DNA of 64,000 nucleotides. Source: Symbiodinium microadriaticum (Eukaryota; Sar; Dinophyceae; Suessiales; Symbiodiniaceae). Below, in pieces: positions 54,622-64,000 of the stretch. Each line of letters opens with the position of its first letter. Position 1 is the first letter of the stretch. The notes below the pieces were generated by a model, which made no database searches, was not told the origin of the DNA, and was given only the letters and a program-made list of their open reading frames with translations. Both the position numbers and the translations under genes were made by a program. The DNA is taken from positions 548,682 to 612,681 of the forward strand of contig LSRX01000047.1 in assembly GCA_001939145.1 (NCBI GenBank), read 5' to 3'.

Positions 54622-55556
54622 AAGCACATATACACAGTAATTAGGCCATGGCCTTGTGGCCGTCATTGACAACTTCCTAGAGAACTATAATTACAGTATC
54701 AGCATTGCAACCCAGTACATAGGTCCTAAGTCCTTAACCCTAAATCCGAAATCCTAAACCCTTAGCCTAAACCCTAAAACCCTAAAATCCTAAAATCCTA
54801 AACCCTTAGCCTGAACCCTAAAAAACTCTAAACCTAAAACCCAAACGGCCCAGGTCTGGGTTGCTAGGGCAGATCTCTCCGAGTCTTTCTCCGAACCGAA
54901 GCAGCATGAGTTCAGGAATACCCTAACCTGAACCCCAAGCCCTAACCTAAACCCTAAACCAGGCATCATGCAGGATGAGCCGGAGAAGCTAGATTGTAGC
55001 CTCCACATTGACACGACAATCCTGCACAACCCCTAAATCCCATCGTTTACACCGTTTGGTTTCGCATAGCCCTCCAAAAACCCAAAGGTCATCTGCACCA
55101 ACGTTTCGAAGCAAGGCTCGAAGGCTCGAAACCTGATATGTAAAAAAACGTTGCAGTGCGTGTGCTCTGAATCACTATGAGAAGGCCCCAATCCAACTGA
55201 AGAAGCCCAAAGCCCGGCCCCAAAACTCTAGAATCGAAGCTGCGCCCTATAAGCTTGTGAACCCAAGCCCTTCCAAACCATAAACCCTAAAATCTAAACC
55301 CCTATATCCCTTGACCCCCATAGACCCTCCATTCTGGCCTGAATACCTATAGTTTCGGAAGCTAACGCTTGCTTCTTTAGGGGGCCGTCGTGGAACTCAA
55401 TGATATGCGGGCTTAATATGTAGAATGGGATGTTGTTTGGGGAGGGGGGCTACAGTATGGAGTGAGTATATTTAAGGAATAGTATTACTAGCGATTCTGT
55501 ATATGTTCAATCCTATAAATCCGGAAACCGAAGCCCAAAACATCTTAAGATTTTAT

Positions 55557-55652
55557 TTACCCATAGGCTCCTTAGTAGTTCCTTTTTGGGGTTACCTTAT
55601 AGGATCCTAAAGATGAACCACAAAAAGGAACTACTATGGAGCCTATGGGTAG
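55557..55652. mobile_element. TACCCATAGGCTCC-family hairpin element
   Basis: A diverged copy (TACCCATAGGCTCCTTAGTA and inverse). Its right end GGGTAG is the acceptor for the plus-strand exon at 55653. Confidence 0.6.
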
Positions 55653-56171
55653 AGGACCCAGAACACGAGGAGACGCAAAGGCCCACGCAGAGCCGAGTCG
55701 GAGGAGGAATTGCAGGTGTGCACCTGTGGCGTTTCTTGGATTGAAGGTTGAAGTCTTTGGTCGTTTAAAAGGGTTTAGGGTTTAGGGTTTTGGGTTTAGG
55801 ATTCGCGGCTTCTTGGTTTGAGTTTGGTCTTGAGGGTTAGGGCTTAGGGTTTATGGCTTCTTTTTTTGAAGGCTTGATTTTCGGGTTTAGGGTTGTTAGG
55901 CCTGTGGCCTGATGAGAACCCCAACGGCAAATCTCCAAGTCACTTCTACACCGGCAGAGCTTTGCCGATCCAGCGTCTGCGGCCGCCCATGGATGTTTGG
56001 ACCTTCAAGCCTGAGCCGTCCCGAATGTTTGGGAAGCGGGAGTACACGGTGAACGGCCTTGTGAGCACCACCTCCGCTGCTCAGCGGGCCTCCTTCGACC
56101 ATGAAAGTTGGTGCCACCAGCATCAGACAGTCCCTGGCGATGTCTTTGTTCATCCTTGGATTTCTGGGTGA
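55653..56171 (+). CDS. Two-exon plus-strand gene segment, unknown function
   Basis: Exon 55653-55715 starts after GGGTAG, the end of a palindromic element, and encodes DPEHEETQRPTQSRVGGGIA, ending at a GTGTGC donor. Exon 55900-56171 follows GGGTTTAGGGTTGTTAG and encodes LWPDENPNGKSPSHFYTGRA, LPIQRLRPPMDVWTFKPEPS, RMFGKREYTVNGLVSTTSAA, and on to VFVHPWISG and TGA. The join (phase 1) is in frame and codon use is strongly coding. A GTGAGT donor near 55463 suggests a further exon upstream. The intron 55716-55899 contains TTTAGGG arrays up to its acceptor. If the last exon really runs to TGA, it overlaps the end of the convergent minus gene. Confidence 0.55.
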
Positions 56172-56441
56172 TCCACAGTTTTCTCGTGGAACTTCGAGTG
56201 AAGTGCGTCCTTCACATTCTTGGTCTCAGTCCTCCACTCCTCCAGCATCAGGGACAGCTCCAGCTGCTGCTCGGGAAGCGCTAGCCCTTTCAACATCTCT
56301 TTCAGCACGGGCTGTCCAATGGATGCCCTGCTTCGAGGAAGCTTCAGAAAAGTCACAACGCTCATAAGCACTCACCTTGCAACGCCCAGCCTGCACTTTC
56401 GCCTCAACCGGCTTCTGCTTCGTCAAAAGTTTGAAACGCAA
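56150..56441 (-). CDS. Minus-strand gene end, convergent with the plus gene
   Basis: The terminal segment (56150 to about 56356) reads LPRSRASIGQPVLKEMLKGL, ALPEQQLELSLMLEEWRTET, KNVKDALHSKFHEKTVDHPE and ends IQG plus TGA. Upstream, FKLLTKQKPVEAKVQAGRCK ends at a canonical GTGAGT donor. Joining them in phase would need an intron of only 34 bases, so either the donor is elsewhere, an indel is present, or the intron is unusually small. The protein is helical and charged. Function unknown. Confidence 0.42.
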
Positions 56442-57569
56442 GAAACAGCATGAGTTTCACCCAAAGGCGTCCGGAGTTGAAGCAGGTTAGAGGGTGCATG
56501 CGAACATTTAAGCTTGAAGCGCGGCAACGTTAGCTTAACCTGCGTCAGCAAACAGCTGCCCCCCCCTCCCCCGCACCAAAAACCGCCAGTGGCCTCCTTG
56601 GAGGACCTTACCCATATAAAACTAAAACTGGTATCGCAAAAGTACAGTTGCTTAGTCTCTGAGCTGTATCTGTAGGGTACAAGCAATCGTCTAAGCGATC
56701 CAAGCACAAAGCATACCTAGAGCCCACAGCAAGGCCAACATTACGAGCTTTTACGTTATTTTGACCTCAGCCTCTCAGGATCGAAGAGCCGCTATGGAGG
56801 CTGGTGCCAGCCATGGAAACCATTAAACGGTATAACATTAAAAAAAAGCCAGATTCGAAAACCCCAACCCTAAACCCCAAGTTCTAACCATCCCTAACTC
56901 TTCCCTGAACCCGAAACTCCACAATCCCGCGCCCTCTACTCCACCTCACCCTCGACCCTCAACCCTTACCCAGACCTTCCAACAATCCCTCAATTGAGGC
57001 GGAGACCGTCTCATATACCTTTCATTCATGCTATAGTAGGGGTCCTACGATAATTTAAGACGTTTTCTTCAATTAAAGGATATTGAAAAGAAGGCCTGGG
57101 CTACGTGACCACCCCGGGGAGGCGACCTTGTGGACCTGTTAGGTACAGCGAGCAGTGTCCCGGCTTCGTGCGCCGACGGGAACCCAGAGGAAAGAGCCTC
57201 GAGATGGTCGAGAGGGGGTTTAGGGTTCAGGGTTTAGGGTTTAGCGTTTATGGCCGAGAGTGGGTGTTGGGTAGGCTATGAGTACACGAAGCTGGGATAC
57301 TATCCTAATCTTTTTTGCAAAAAGGTGGTTCCGGGTAGTTAAGCGTGACTTCTGTGTAAGGGCTTATAAGGATGGAGGTGCTCTGTGATTTGAACACATG
57401 GCCCCAACAAGCCCCACTCCCTATGTATACACCCCAGGCTAGTCAGCTACTACGAGCTTTTTCTGGCTCGCGCAGTTACCCGGACCCTCCTTGCATCCTC
57501 AAACAGGGGTATAGGGTCCCAAATAGTCGCTACTTAGGGTCTGGAAGACCCATGACTATGTCGTGCTGG

Positions 57570-57725
57570 ACTTCCTAAACCCTAAACCGTAAGCCTCGAA
57601 ACCTACACCCTAAACCGTAAGCCCCTAAACCCTAAACCGTAAGCCCCGAAACCTACACCGTAAACCGTAAGCCCCTAAACCCTAAACCGTAAGCCACTAA
57701 ACCCTAAACCCTAAACCCTCAACCC
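57570..57725. repeat. Higher-order CCCTAAACCGTAAGCC array
   Basis: A 16-23-base unit (CCCTAAACCGTAAGCC plus ACCTACA variants) is repeated about six times, indicating recent local amplification of a mutated heptamer pair. Confidence 0.65.
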
Positions 57726-57905
57726 TTAAACTGGTCCTTAAACCCTATTCGCTGTGCAGCCATGCAACTTCAGCCGGAGCGCCTGCGCGGGGGTTTCTTA
57801 CTGAAAAGACGGCTTCAGAAGGGTTTAGGGTGTAGAGGTCTGTAGGGTTTAGGGTTGGGTCTATAGGGTTTGTGGTTAGGGTTCATAGGGCTACGGGTTT
57901 AGGGT

Positions 57906-58239
57906 TTAGAGTTCAGGAGTTAGGGTGTTCGGCGCTTGTGGGCTTAGGGGTCTTGTAGGTTCTGGCTTTGGGATTTCGGCTTCCGAGGTTTCACCCGGTC
58001 GTCCAGGAGTAATTGGGCTTGTGGCGGTCTTGCGTTCTCCGTAATCCGAAGCACGATTCAGACTTCCCATGCAGTCTGATGGGCTCTCGGCAAACCCTGG
58101 AACAACACTTGCCAAATCTGAATTCCTTGACCAAAGTGATAAGCTCCGTTGCAGAGTATGGAGAGCTGGCAAATTTCAGGGTGCAATGATAAGTCAGGAG
58201 GCCGAGGAAACAAAGGCGACTATACCTGCCTGTTGCCAA
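57906..58239 (-). CDS. Candidate coding segment, Ser-rich
   Basis: One minus frame reads FASSPYSATELITLVKEFRF and continues to an NYSWTTG stop at 57991. Another, after a TTCCAG acceptor, reads FAESPSDCMGSLNRASDYGE then RKTATSPITPGRP. Both are protein-like and only one can be right. It lies downstream of the exon at 58674-58865 on the same strand. Confidence 0.3.
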
Positions 58240-58673
58240 ACCCTAAACCCTAAACGGTTTCAGGTTGCAGGGTATAGGGGTTTAGGGTGACAAATCAAAC
58301 ACTCTGGAGAGTAGAGCTCGTTGAGTAGAGGCTGCACATGAGCCTATGCACGTCGAAACTCGGGTTCTTGCCTGTACTTTCCAACTTAGTTCCGTGTCGG
58401 GCTATAAAACCATGTTTATATCTGGGACCCTACTAGGTAACCTCAATTGGAACTATGTTGGCGAGTTTGGGTAGGATGTCGATTTAACAGCAAACAACGA
58501 CAGGTCAGGAAGATGGACAAGCACGTACGGCTGCACTTAGCTGTCCTGGTTCTCGACAAATCCGAAACTTTGGCTCATTGAAGTTACACTGTCCGTTTCT
58601 CTAGGCCTAAACTCTGAGTCGTGAACCGTCGCCATATAGACATTAATCGTGATACCCTGTATCAAAAAGGTCC

Positions 58674-58865
58674 TTAGATGTTACACCCTTCCCCTCCAGG
58701 AACATAGTTCGCCTTGACATCAGGAAACTGCTCCACATCCTCAGCGGCCGAAACTGCTTCAGGTTCGGGCTTAGGATTTACCTGGTTCGACAGAGCAACG
58801 CTCTTTTCTGGCACCCTGCTTGTGACAAAGACCTCGACATTGGGTAGCGTGTAGGATTTAGACAT
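58674..58865 (-). CDS. 63-codon ATG frame, likely first exon or small protein
   Basis: The frame reads MSKSYTLPNVEVFVTSRVPE, KSVALSNQVNPKPEPEAVSA, AEDVEQFPDVKANYVPGGEG and a stop. A CTTCAG acceptor lies 14 bases upstream of the ATG, suitable for cis-splicing or spliced-leader addition. NQVNPKPEPEA looks like a read-through of a CCTAAGCCC-type repeat, which may be a small insertion. Confidence 0.4.
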   Translation of the reverse strand: MSKSYTLPNVEVFVTSRVPEKSVALSNQVNPKPEPEAVSAAEDVEQFPDVKANYVPGGEGCNI

Positions 58866-59239
58866 GAAGGGGCATATCTGAAGCGTAGGAGCAATGGGCT
58901 CTTAGCAAGCGTGATCGATGCTGACATGCGGCTGAATCCTTAAATCGCACTTTAAGCCCTAAAGGGGTTTAGGGTATAGAATTTGGGGGCCCTAACGTCC
59001 CAACCCTCATCCTGTTTCCAAGGTCGACTACCGAATCCTTGAGCCCCAGAAACATGTGATGACACAACATCCTGAGACTCCGAACTCTGCGGCGTAGGGC
59101 GCACCCTTTTTGCCGGAAGTTTAGGGTCCAGGGGGTCCAGGGTTAGGCTTTAGGGTTTCGGGAGGCACCCGGAAAATGAACCGGCACGTACACTCCCAGC
59201 ATTCCGTGAGAGTCCTGCTGTCATCGACACAGCCCAAAC

Positions 59240-59671
59240 ATGAATCCTATCTCATATCGGAATGGGAATGTGTTTGAGATACTGGAAGAGCACATCGCGC
59301 ATTTCCTGCCTCGTCTTTCAGGGGGGCAAGACCAATTCCGGCTACTTGTTCCCCTGTCTGGCTGCCTGCTGACTAGGTCCGCAGCCCAGGCGCAGCCTCA
59401 ACCCCGAAACCGAATACCCGAACCCCTAATCCGCAAACCCGAAGAGCCCGGAACCGAATATCAAAACCCTAAAGCCCTCTCATCCCCATGGACCCTTAGA
59501 GTTAAACCCCTACCACCAACTACAGTTCTCTTGAGGGGCAGGCAAAGGCTTCTGAGATCATGGGCTGGGCATTGCCAAACTGGCGCAGAAAGCTCTTTTT
59601 TTCTTCAGTGCTTGCTCTCTTGCGTGGGCTTCTGCCTTGCTTCGGGCTTATCTGGTTTCTGCTTTCGCTGA
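59240..59671 (+). CDS. 143-codon ATG frame, hypothetical
   Basis: The frame starts MNPISYRNGNVFEILEEHIA and stays protein-like for about 55 codons, then crosses degenerate CCCGAA/CCCTAA repeat and ends FCFR. The first part may be an exon; the rest is probably repeat read-through. Confidence 0.25.
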   Translation: MNPISYRNGNVFEILEEHIAHFLPRLSGGQDQFRLLVPLSGCLLTRSAAQAQPQPRNRIPEPLIRKPEEPGTEYQNPKALSSPWTLRVKPLPPTTVLLRGRQRLLRSWAGHCQTGAESSFFLQCLLSCVGFCLASGLSGFCFR

Positions 59672-60206
59672 GTGCTCTTTCCAGTGTTTGTGTGTTGGGA
59701 TGCTTCGCCTGAAGCTCGAGAGGTTAGGGCTTAAGGCTCAACTTACGACTTGAACACCAACCAAGCCCGGGCTTGAGGTTTGAGCCCAAAAGTTTGGGGA
59801 TCCCCAACACCCAGGCAAGGCTCCTACAAAACCTGTAGGCTTCCGTAACATCGAATGCAAGGCCTACAACTGCAACTGCAGGTTTTGCAGGAGTCAGCTC
59901 CCCCCTAAACCCCTAAACCTTGACCGTCAACTCTGAAACACTTGTCTCCCCGCGGACGACTTCGGATGTAGGGCTATGCATGGAGCTTCTCAGGTTTGGC
60001 ACAGGGGAAATAGACATGGCACGGTGCCGGTTTTGGGATGTGAACTCAGCATTGCTGCATGAAATTCTTGTTAAAGTACACTTTGGTTAAACATTTACAG
60101 GGCGTAATACTGTATTGCCACGGCTTTGGTTTACCTTTGAGGCGCACCCTTGCAAGCCAAGATCCAGCCTCAGGGTTGCGACATAGCACATGCATACCCA
60201 CATGAC

Positions 60207-60256
60207 TACCTACCTACCTACCTACCTACCTACCTACCTACCTACCTACCTACATA
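60207..60256. repeat. CTAC tetranucleotide microsatellite
   Basis: About eleven perfect CTAC units. Confidence 0.9.
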
Positions 60257-60607
60257 CAGATATACATAGATAAGGACCCTGCAGAGTACAAGGGCCACCA
60301 AACCCTTATCCCTGCACCAAGAACCATGAACCCCATAACCGTAAGATACGGACTATGAACGACGGCACGACTTCCCCCGCAAAGCGGGTCGGAGATGCTC
60401 GTGTGCGTGCGCGCACGCCTGGAACGGACCATGCCTGAGACGAAGCGGGGTCACAAACGGCTCTTCGGAAGTCTAGGGGATAAAGTGCAGGACTTGAAGC
60501 TTAAGTTTTTGGGGCACGGGTCTAGGGATTGGTGGTTTGAGGATTAGGAGCCTCTGGGACTTGAGGTAGGTCGTCTGCGGGCTTCAGGCTGATAAGATGC
60601 AGCCGTA

Positions 60608-60901
60608 TCATGGGTTTGGGGTTGCTTTGGGGCTTTGACCGGGGTATCGTTTAAGGACGATGGGAGTCGTTATGGGAGTACATGGTTGAGGGACCAGTTC
60701 CCTCTCAGCAGTTGCTGGCGAGACAGTTTGGGGCAGTTGGCTGGAACCGTGGGCCCCATATTTAGCGCGAAGGGGCTTCTGCATTCCAAGCTGGACCTCG
60801 GACCCATGAATGTGAAAAGAAATGAAGCGAATTAATGCAGACCCTGACTGGTCATTTCCCGCAATCCCTAACGGCCTTACTATTTGCATCCCGAGCACCA
60901 C
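60608..60901 (-). CDS. 97-codon minus frame, hypothetical
   Basis: The frame reads IVRPLGIAGNDQSGSALIRF, ISFHIHGSEVQLGMQKPLRA and on through PATAERELVPQPCTPIT to a stop. Codon use is acceptable; no splice partner or domain was found. A GTCCAG donor after HGSE is possible. Confidence 0.28.
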   Translation of the reverse strand: MVLGMQIVRPLGIAGNDQSGSALIRFISFHIHGSEVQLGMQKPLRAKYGAHGSSQLPQTVSPATAERELVPQPCTPITTPIVLKRYPGQSPKATPNP

Positions 60902-60999
60902 CTAGACGAAGGTCAGGGGCTTAGAAAATCAGAGGTGCCAGATTTGGTGTGAAGTTTACGGTTATGAAAAGGAGCTCGAATCACGGAACTGACCCGTGC

Positions 61000-61510
61000 T
61001 CTAAACCACAAATACCAGAATCCCAAACACTACAATGCAACTGATGCGACTTGTGGTAAAGCTCTGCGCCAGACTCCACACTGCAATCCTAATTCCAAAT
61101 TGTGCTATCGAGCCCAAATCCTAAAATTTGAGAGCATCCTCGATCGTGCAGTTCCTAGCGAAAGATTGAGATAGACGTCACGGACTTTCCGTCAACAATC
61201 TACGAATCCACGCGCCTGCCCTAAACCCGACCCACACAGCCTCCCTTAAACTGGCATAACATGCTTGCGCAGGATGTTTAGACGACCCCAGCGTCAAATA
61301 GTTTTGTGTTGCAAGAACCCTACAAGACAGGAGGAGGTTGTATCTCGTTGAAGGTAGAACCCTGGCCGCCCGTCGCCTATATGGTGGGGTACTGTCCCGT
61401 AAGCCCCCTTAATCCCTGTATAAACCGGACGGTACCCATAATAAGCCACTAACTTATTATGTAAGCCCTGTAAAAACCTTGTAGTACCCATAACCCAAAA
61501 AGCTACCTGT
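61000..61510. other. Intergenic, one imperfect inverted repeat
   Basis: GGGGTACTGTCC near 61385 and GGACGGTACCC near 61430 are inverted copies, and AATAAGCC/CTTATT form an adjacent stem at 61440-61460. It resembles the hairpin elements but matches none of the families here. Confidence 0.3.
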
Positions 61511-61514
61511 ACAT

Positions 61515-61841
61515 ATCTACATATATATATATATACACAAGTATGTATATATATATACACACATAAATGAATAAATAAATATATGAATGTTTTTATACAT
61601 ATATACATACATACATACATATATATATATATATACATATATATGTGCATGAATATACATATACATCTGTATACATATATTTCTCTATCTCTATATATAT
61701 ATATGTTGTCTCTAGAATATCTATAAATCTTTATATAAATATAGAAAAATATAGAATATGAATATGTATGTATATATATATATACATATGTGATATATAT
61801 ATATATATATATTAATTATACTGTTTTCACACACACATATA

Positions 61842-61875
<34 letters not shown>

Positions 61876-61945
61876 CATGCATGCATGCATGCATGCATGC
61901 ATGTATGTATGTATGTATGTATGTATGTATGTATGTGTATATATC
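61515..61945. repeat. AT, GTAT and GCAT microsatellite cluster, probable LINE tail
   Basis: AT-rich runs from 61515, then GTAT (61850-61874), GCAT (61874-61902) and GTAT (61902-61937) units. The cluster starts about 78 bases beyond the stop of the reverse transcriptase on its 3' side. Confidence 0.75.
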
Positions 61946-62016
61946 TTCTTCTTCCGCGAGCTTGGAGTCCTGCGGACGCGCTCCTAGCAGATGAATTCGG
62001 TGAAACAGGAAATGAA

Positions 62017-64000
62017 TTAAATGGGAGAGCCGAGACCGCCAGGACGACGGGCAAGTCCAGCCCCCAAAGCCCAACCCGTGACAGGTTCCAGACAGGAAAG
62101 CGCTCTCGGAGAGGCTTCGAGGAACACCGGCGAAAGCTGGGAGGTAGAAAGAAAGGTGCTGAAGGTGTCGCAGGCCTGCTCAAGCCAGTCGAGGTGACGG
62201 CGAGCTGTCGCAAGAGGAACACTGTGACGAAAGGGATACACAAACTCCGGGAGCGGAGGGTCATCAACCTTGAACACAGCGGACACCCCAGTCAGAACAA
62301 AATTGAGCTTGCAGTCAGAGGGGGATTGCAGTTCAGCGCAGGCGGTAAAACCCTGGACCCCTCGCTTGCCTCTACGGAAATCATCACACCACAATTCGGG
62401 ATCGAGAAGCAGGCAAGCGTCCTCAGCAAGGCCACATGCAGACGGGGGAGCCTCGGGATGGGCAGCCCAATCTCGGAGGGACTGCTGAAGGACGTCGAGG
62501 GGTTCGGCAAAGTCAAGCAAGGTATGCCAGACGCTGTCAGGGTCTGGAGGGCTGAGGGCAAGAAGGGCATCGATTACCCCTGGGTGCGTATAAGTAGGAT
62601 CAGGCCTGACCTCACGACACTCGGTACCTTCAACCTGGACCGGGGGCGCCTGTACATGCAACTCGCCGCAAACTGGATCATGTGGGTGGAAACTCCCCCA
62701 GCCAGTACGACAGGGCTGCGAATGTAGTAAATGGCGCCGAAGTCTGTGGTGGTTGGCATACAAGCGACCACACCCCAGACACAAGGGTTTCTCGAGCCCT
62801 TGTGACAGCAAAGTCGCCGGGGCACGATACCCATGCTTTTTGGCAGCATGCACAGCCCAGGACGCCCGGGTTGGGAAGGCAATGCGACAGATCAAGCAAG
62901 CGTCTTGGTACCGCTCAGGCCTTTCAAGATCGCTGCGTGCAGTGACGAGAGAGCAGCCGCCAATCTGGCACAGGGATCGGAGCAACGCCTGTAACGCGGC
63001 GAAGCTAGCAACCCTGACAGTTTCGAGAGCCTTTGCCCTCTTGATGAGCCCTCCAAACCGACCAGTCCTGGACGTCATGAGCCGGGCCCAAGGCTCCCAG
63101 TCGGACGCAGGGTCAGGGAGTTGGGTGGTGGCACGAATCCAACCGTAAAGCCATGTGAAGGCCTCACGCATGCCTGACATGAAGTTGGCATCTCTTTTGA
63201 CAAGTGCCCAGAGGGCGTCGGGTCCATTGGCGACAAGCTGTTTCGCATAACGGAGGCGCTCAGTCAACAGCAGGGTCGAGGGGTCAGCTTGTTTGACGAG
63301 GGCACAAATCGTGGCAGTGGTGACATGCTGGTCATCGGCATAAGCAAGTCCAAGGCATTGCCGGTACATTGAGATGACTGTTCTGGCAAACAGTGTCATC
63401 TCACCTTGGCGTATGGGGCCCCACGAACCGCAGCCAAAGGTCAGCTTGGACAAGACGTGGGATGCCAAAATGGCCCCTTTTCTTTCAAGGCTGAGCCGCT
63501 TGGAACGAAACACCTTTGTCTTCCCTTGACGGAAAGAGACCCAGGCAGCTGCAACTCTCTGCTTTATCTCAGGAAGGAGACTGTTGTTCGCAGTGACTCT
63601 GACACCGAGGTGTTTGTAGACAGGCACAAGTGGGAGGTTTTCGGCAGGTCCTGTTTCAGACAAAATGGGGATCCCGCCTTTCATTGAAAACAGCTTCCTT
63701 CTAGCAGCACGGGCACAGGGCCCCCTTAGCTGGACGATGGCTGCGGTCTTGGAAACACCAAAGGAAAGGGAGTAGCCGTAGCTTCTGAACGAATCGTTCA
63801 GGAGCGAAGCTTCAAGTCCAACCAGCGACGCGGCCTCCTCTGGGCAAGGTATGCCGAGGTAAGATGCTAAATCATCGGCCCACACGACATCATCGAGGGT
63901 CACCTGTGCACTGGACGGCTGCACAGAAGGCGGGGGTTCAAAGAAACCTTTCCACCCATCCCAACCAACTACAACGGCCTGGGCAACCTTAGGAGCCTCT
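62017..64000 (-). CDS. LINE-type retrotransposon reverse transcriptase, C-terminal part (5' partial)
   Basis: The frame is open from the window end (the visible first codons read EAPKVAQAVVVGWDGWKGFF) to TAA at 62017, so the N-terminal part lies outside. VVWADDLA is the catalytic YXDD-type box; SFGVSKTAAIVQ is the next RT block with its lysine; YKHLGVRVT matches the thumb-proximal YLG block. C-terminal to the RT come two C2H2-like fingers (CLICRIAFPTRASWAVHAAK then CLGCGRLYANHHRLRRHLLH). The last 230 residues contain no motif I recognise, and no RNase H or endonuclease is visible. There are no stops or frameshifts over about 660 codons, so this copy may be recent. A GTAT/GCAT microsatellite follows about 78 bases after the stop. 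Closest known relatives are dinoflagellate non-LTR elements; the clade is not resolved. Confidence 0.8.
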   Translation of the reverse strand, partial: EAPKVAQAVVVGWDGWKGFFEPPPSVQPSSAQVTLDDVVWADDLASYLGIPCPEEAASLVGLEASLLNDSFRSYGYSLSFGVSKTAAIVQLRGPCARAARRKLFSMKGGIPILSETGPAENLPLVPVYKHLGVRVTANNSLLPEIKQRVAAAWVSFRQGKTKVFRSKRLSLERKGAILASHVLSKLTFGCGSWGPIRQGEMTLFARTVISMYRQCLGLAYADDQHVTTATICALVKQADPSTLLLTERLRYAKQLVANGPDALWALVKRDANFMSGMREAFTWLYGWIRATTQLPDPASDWEPWARLMTSRTGRFGGLIKRAKALETVRVASFAALQALLRSLCQIGGCSLVTARSDLERPERYQDACLICRIAFPTRASWAVHAAKKHGYRAPATLLSQGLEKPLCLGCGRLYANHHRLRRHLLHSQPCRTGWGSFHPHDPVCGELHVQAPPVQVEGTECREVRPDPTYTHPGVIDALLALSPPDPDSVWHTLLDFAEPLDVLQQSLRDWAAHPEAPPSACGLAEDACLLLDPELWCDDFRRGKRGVQGFTACAELQSPSDCKLNFVLTGVSAVFKVDDPPLPEFVYPFRHSVPLATARRHLDWLEQACDTFSTFLSTSQLSPVFLEASPRALSCLEPVTGWALGAGLARRPGGLGSPI

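Noticed and set aside
57372..57460. A tRNA-like T-arm on the minus strand (TGTG-TTCAAAT-CACA followed by GAGCACC-T-CCA).
   Set aside because: No matching 5' acceptor strand (GGTGCTC), D-arm or anticodon stem could be found at the required distance.
61294..61650. A 118-codon minus frame starting in AT repeats.
   Set aside because: Half is microsatellite and the rest overlaps an imperfect inverted repeat; no splice support.
1..64000. Interspersed TTTAGGG arrays as evidence for a chromosome end.
   Set aside because: Arrays are short, degenerate, in both orientations and spread evenly, with genes between them; they are interstitial.

Overview
This window looks like nuclear DNA of a dinoflagellate, most likely a Symbiodiniaceae or other Suessiales alga. 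Four things point that way: hundreds of dispersed and often degenerate TTTAGGG/CCCTAAA heptamers in both orientations, genes cut into exons of about 35-400 bases, introns with GT-AG and probably some GC-AG ends, and a LINE-type reverse transcriptase with a WADD catalytic box and C-terminal C2H2 fingers. Nothing bacterial is present: no operons, Shine-Dalgarno sites, rRNA or convincing tRNA. The species assignment is an inference from style, not from a search.

Most long reading frames here are shadows. Real coding sequence was found by reading both strands for short open segments bounded by splice sites and then asking whether neighbouring segments join in compatible phase. Most segments recovered are on the minus strand. 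Layout: 2.9-3.5 kb, exons of an unknown minus gene; 5.1-14.4 kb, a chain of about 20 minus-strand exons read as one long gene of unknown function; 17.9-21 kb, two further minus exons and an AGC-type protein kinase fragment split by a 751-base intron; 24.3-25.5 kb, a four-exon minus gene; 26-36.6 kb, many short minus exons; 37.4-38.3 kb, a probable assembly duplication around an N, with a 90-codon plus exon; 38.9-39.2 kb, the end of a minus gene; 40.2-49.5 kb, more minus exons among microsatellites; 50.0-51.1 kb, an AAA+ ATPase; 52-53.7 kb, an unknown multi-exon minus gene; 55.6-56.4 kb, two convergent genes whose ends may overlap; 62.0 kb to the window end, the 3' part of a LINE.

The most notable observation is a set of short palindromic, MITE-like elements (about 75-120 bases, at least ten families, many sharing inner arms and a TAGGATCCTA centre). 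In several genes they coincide with introns: the terminal inverted repeat supplies the splice sites and the flanking exons join in phase. The clearest cases are 25358-25462, 12722-12810, 36335-36412 and 42616-42723. This is what introner elements (transposon-derived introns) would look like. TTTAGGG-like arrays also fill introns, including one of only 58 bases at 49365-49422. The heptamer itself reads TTTAG/GG, an acceptor-like string.

Exon edges and frames were worked out by eye and are provisional. Three single Ns (19105, 29011, 37853) mark joins in the assembly.
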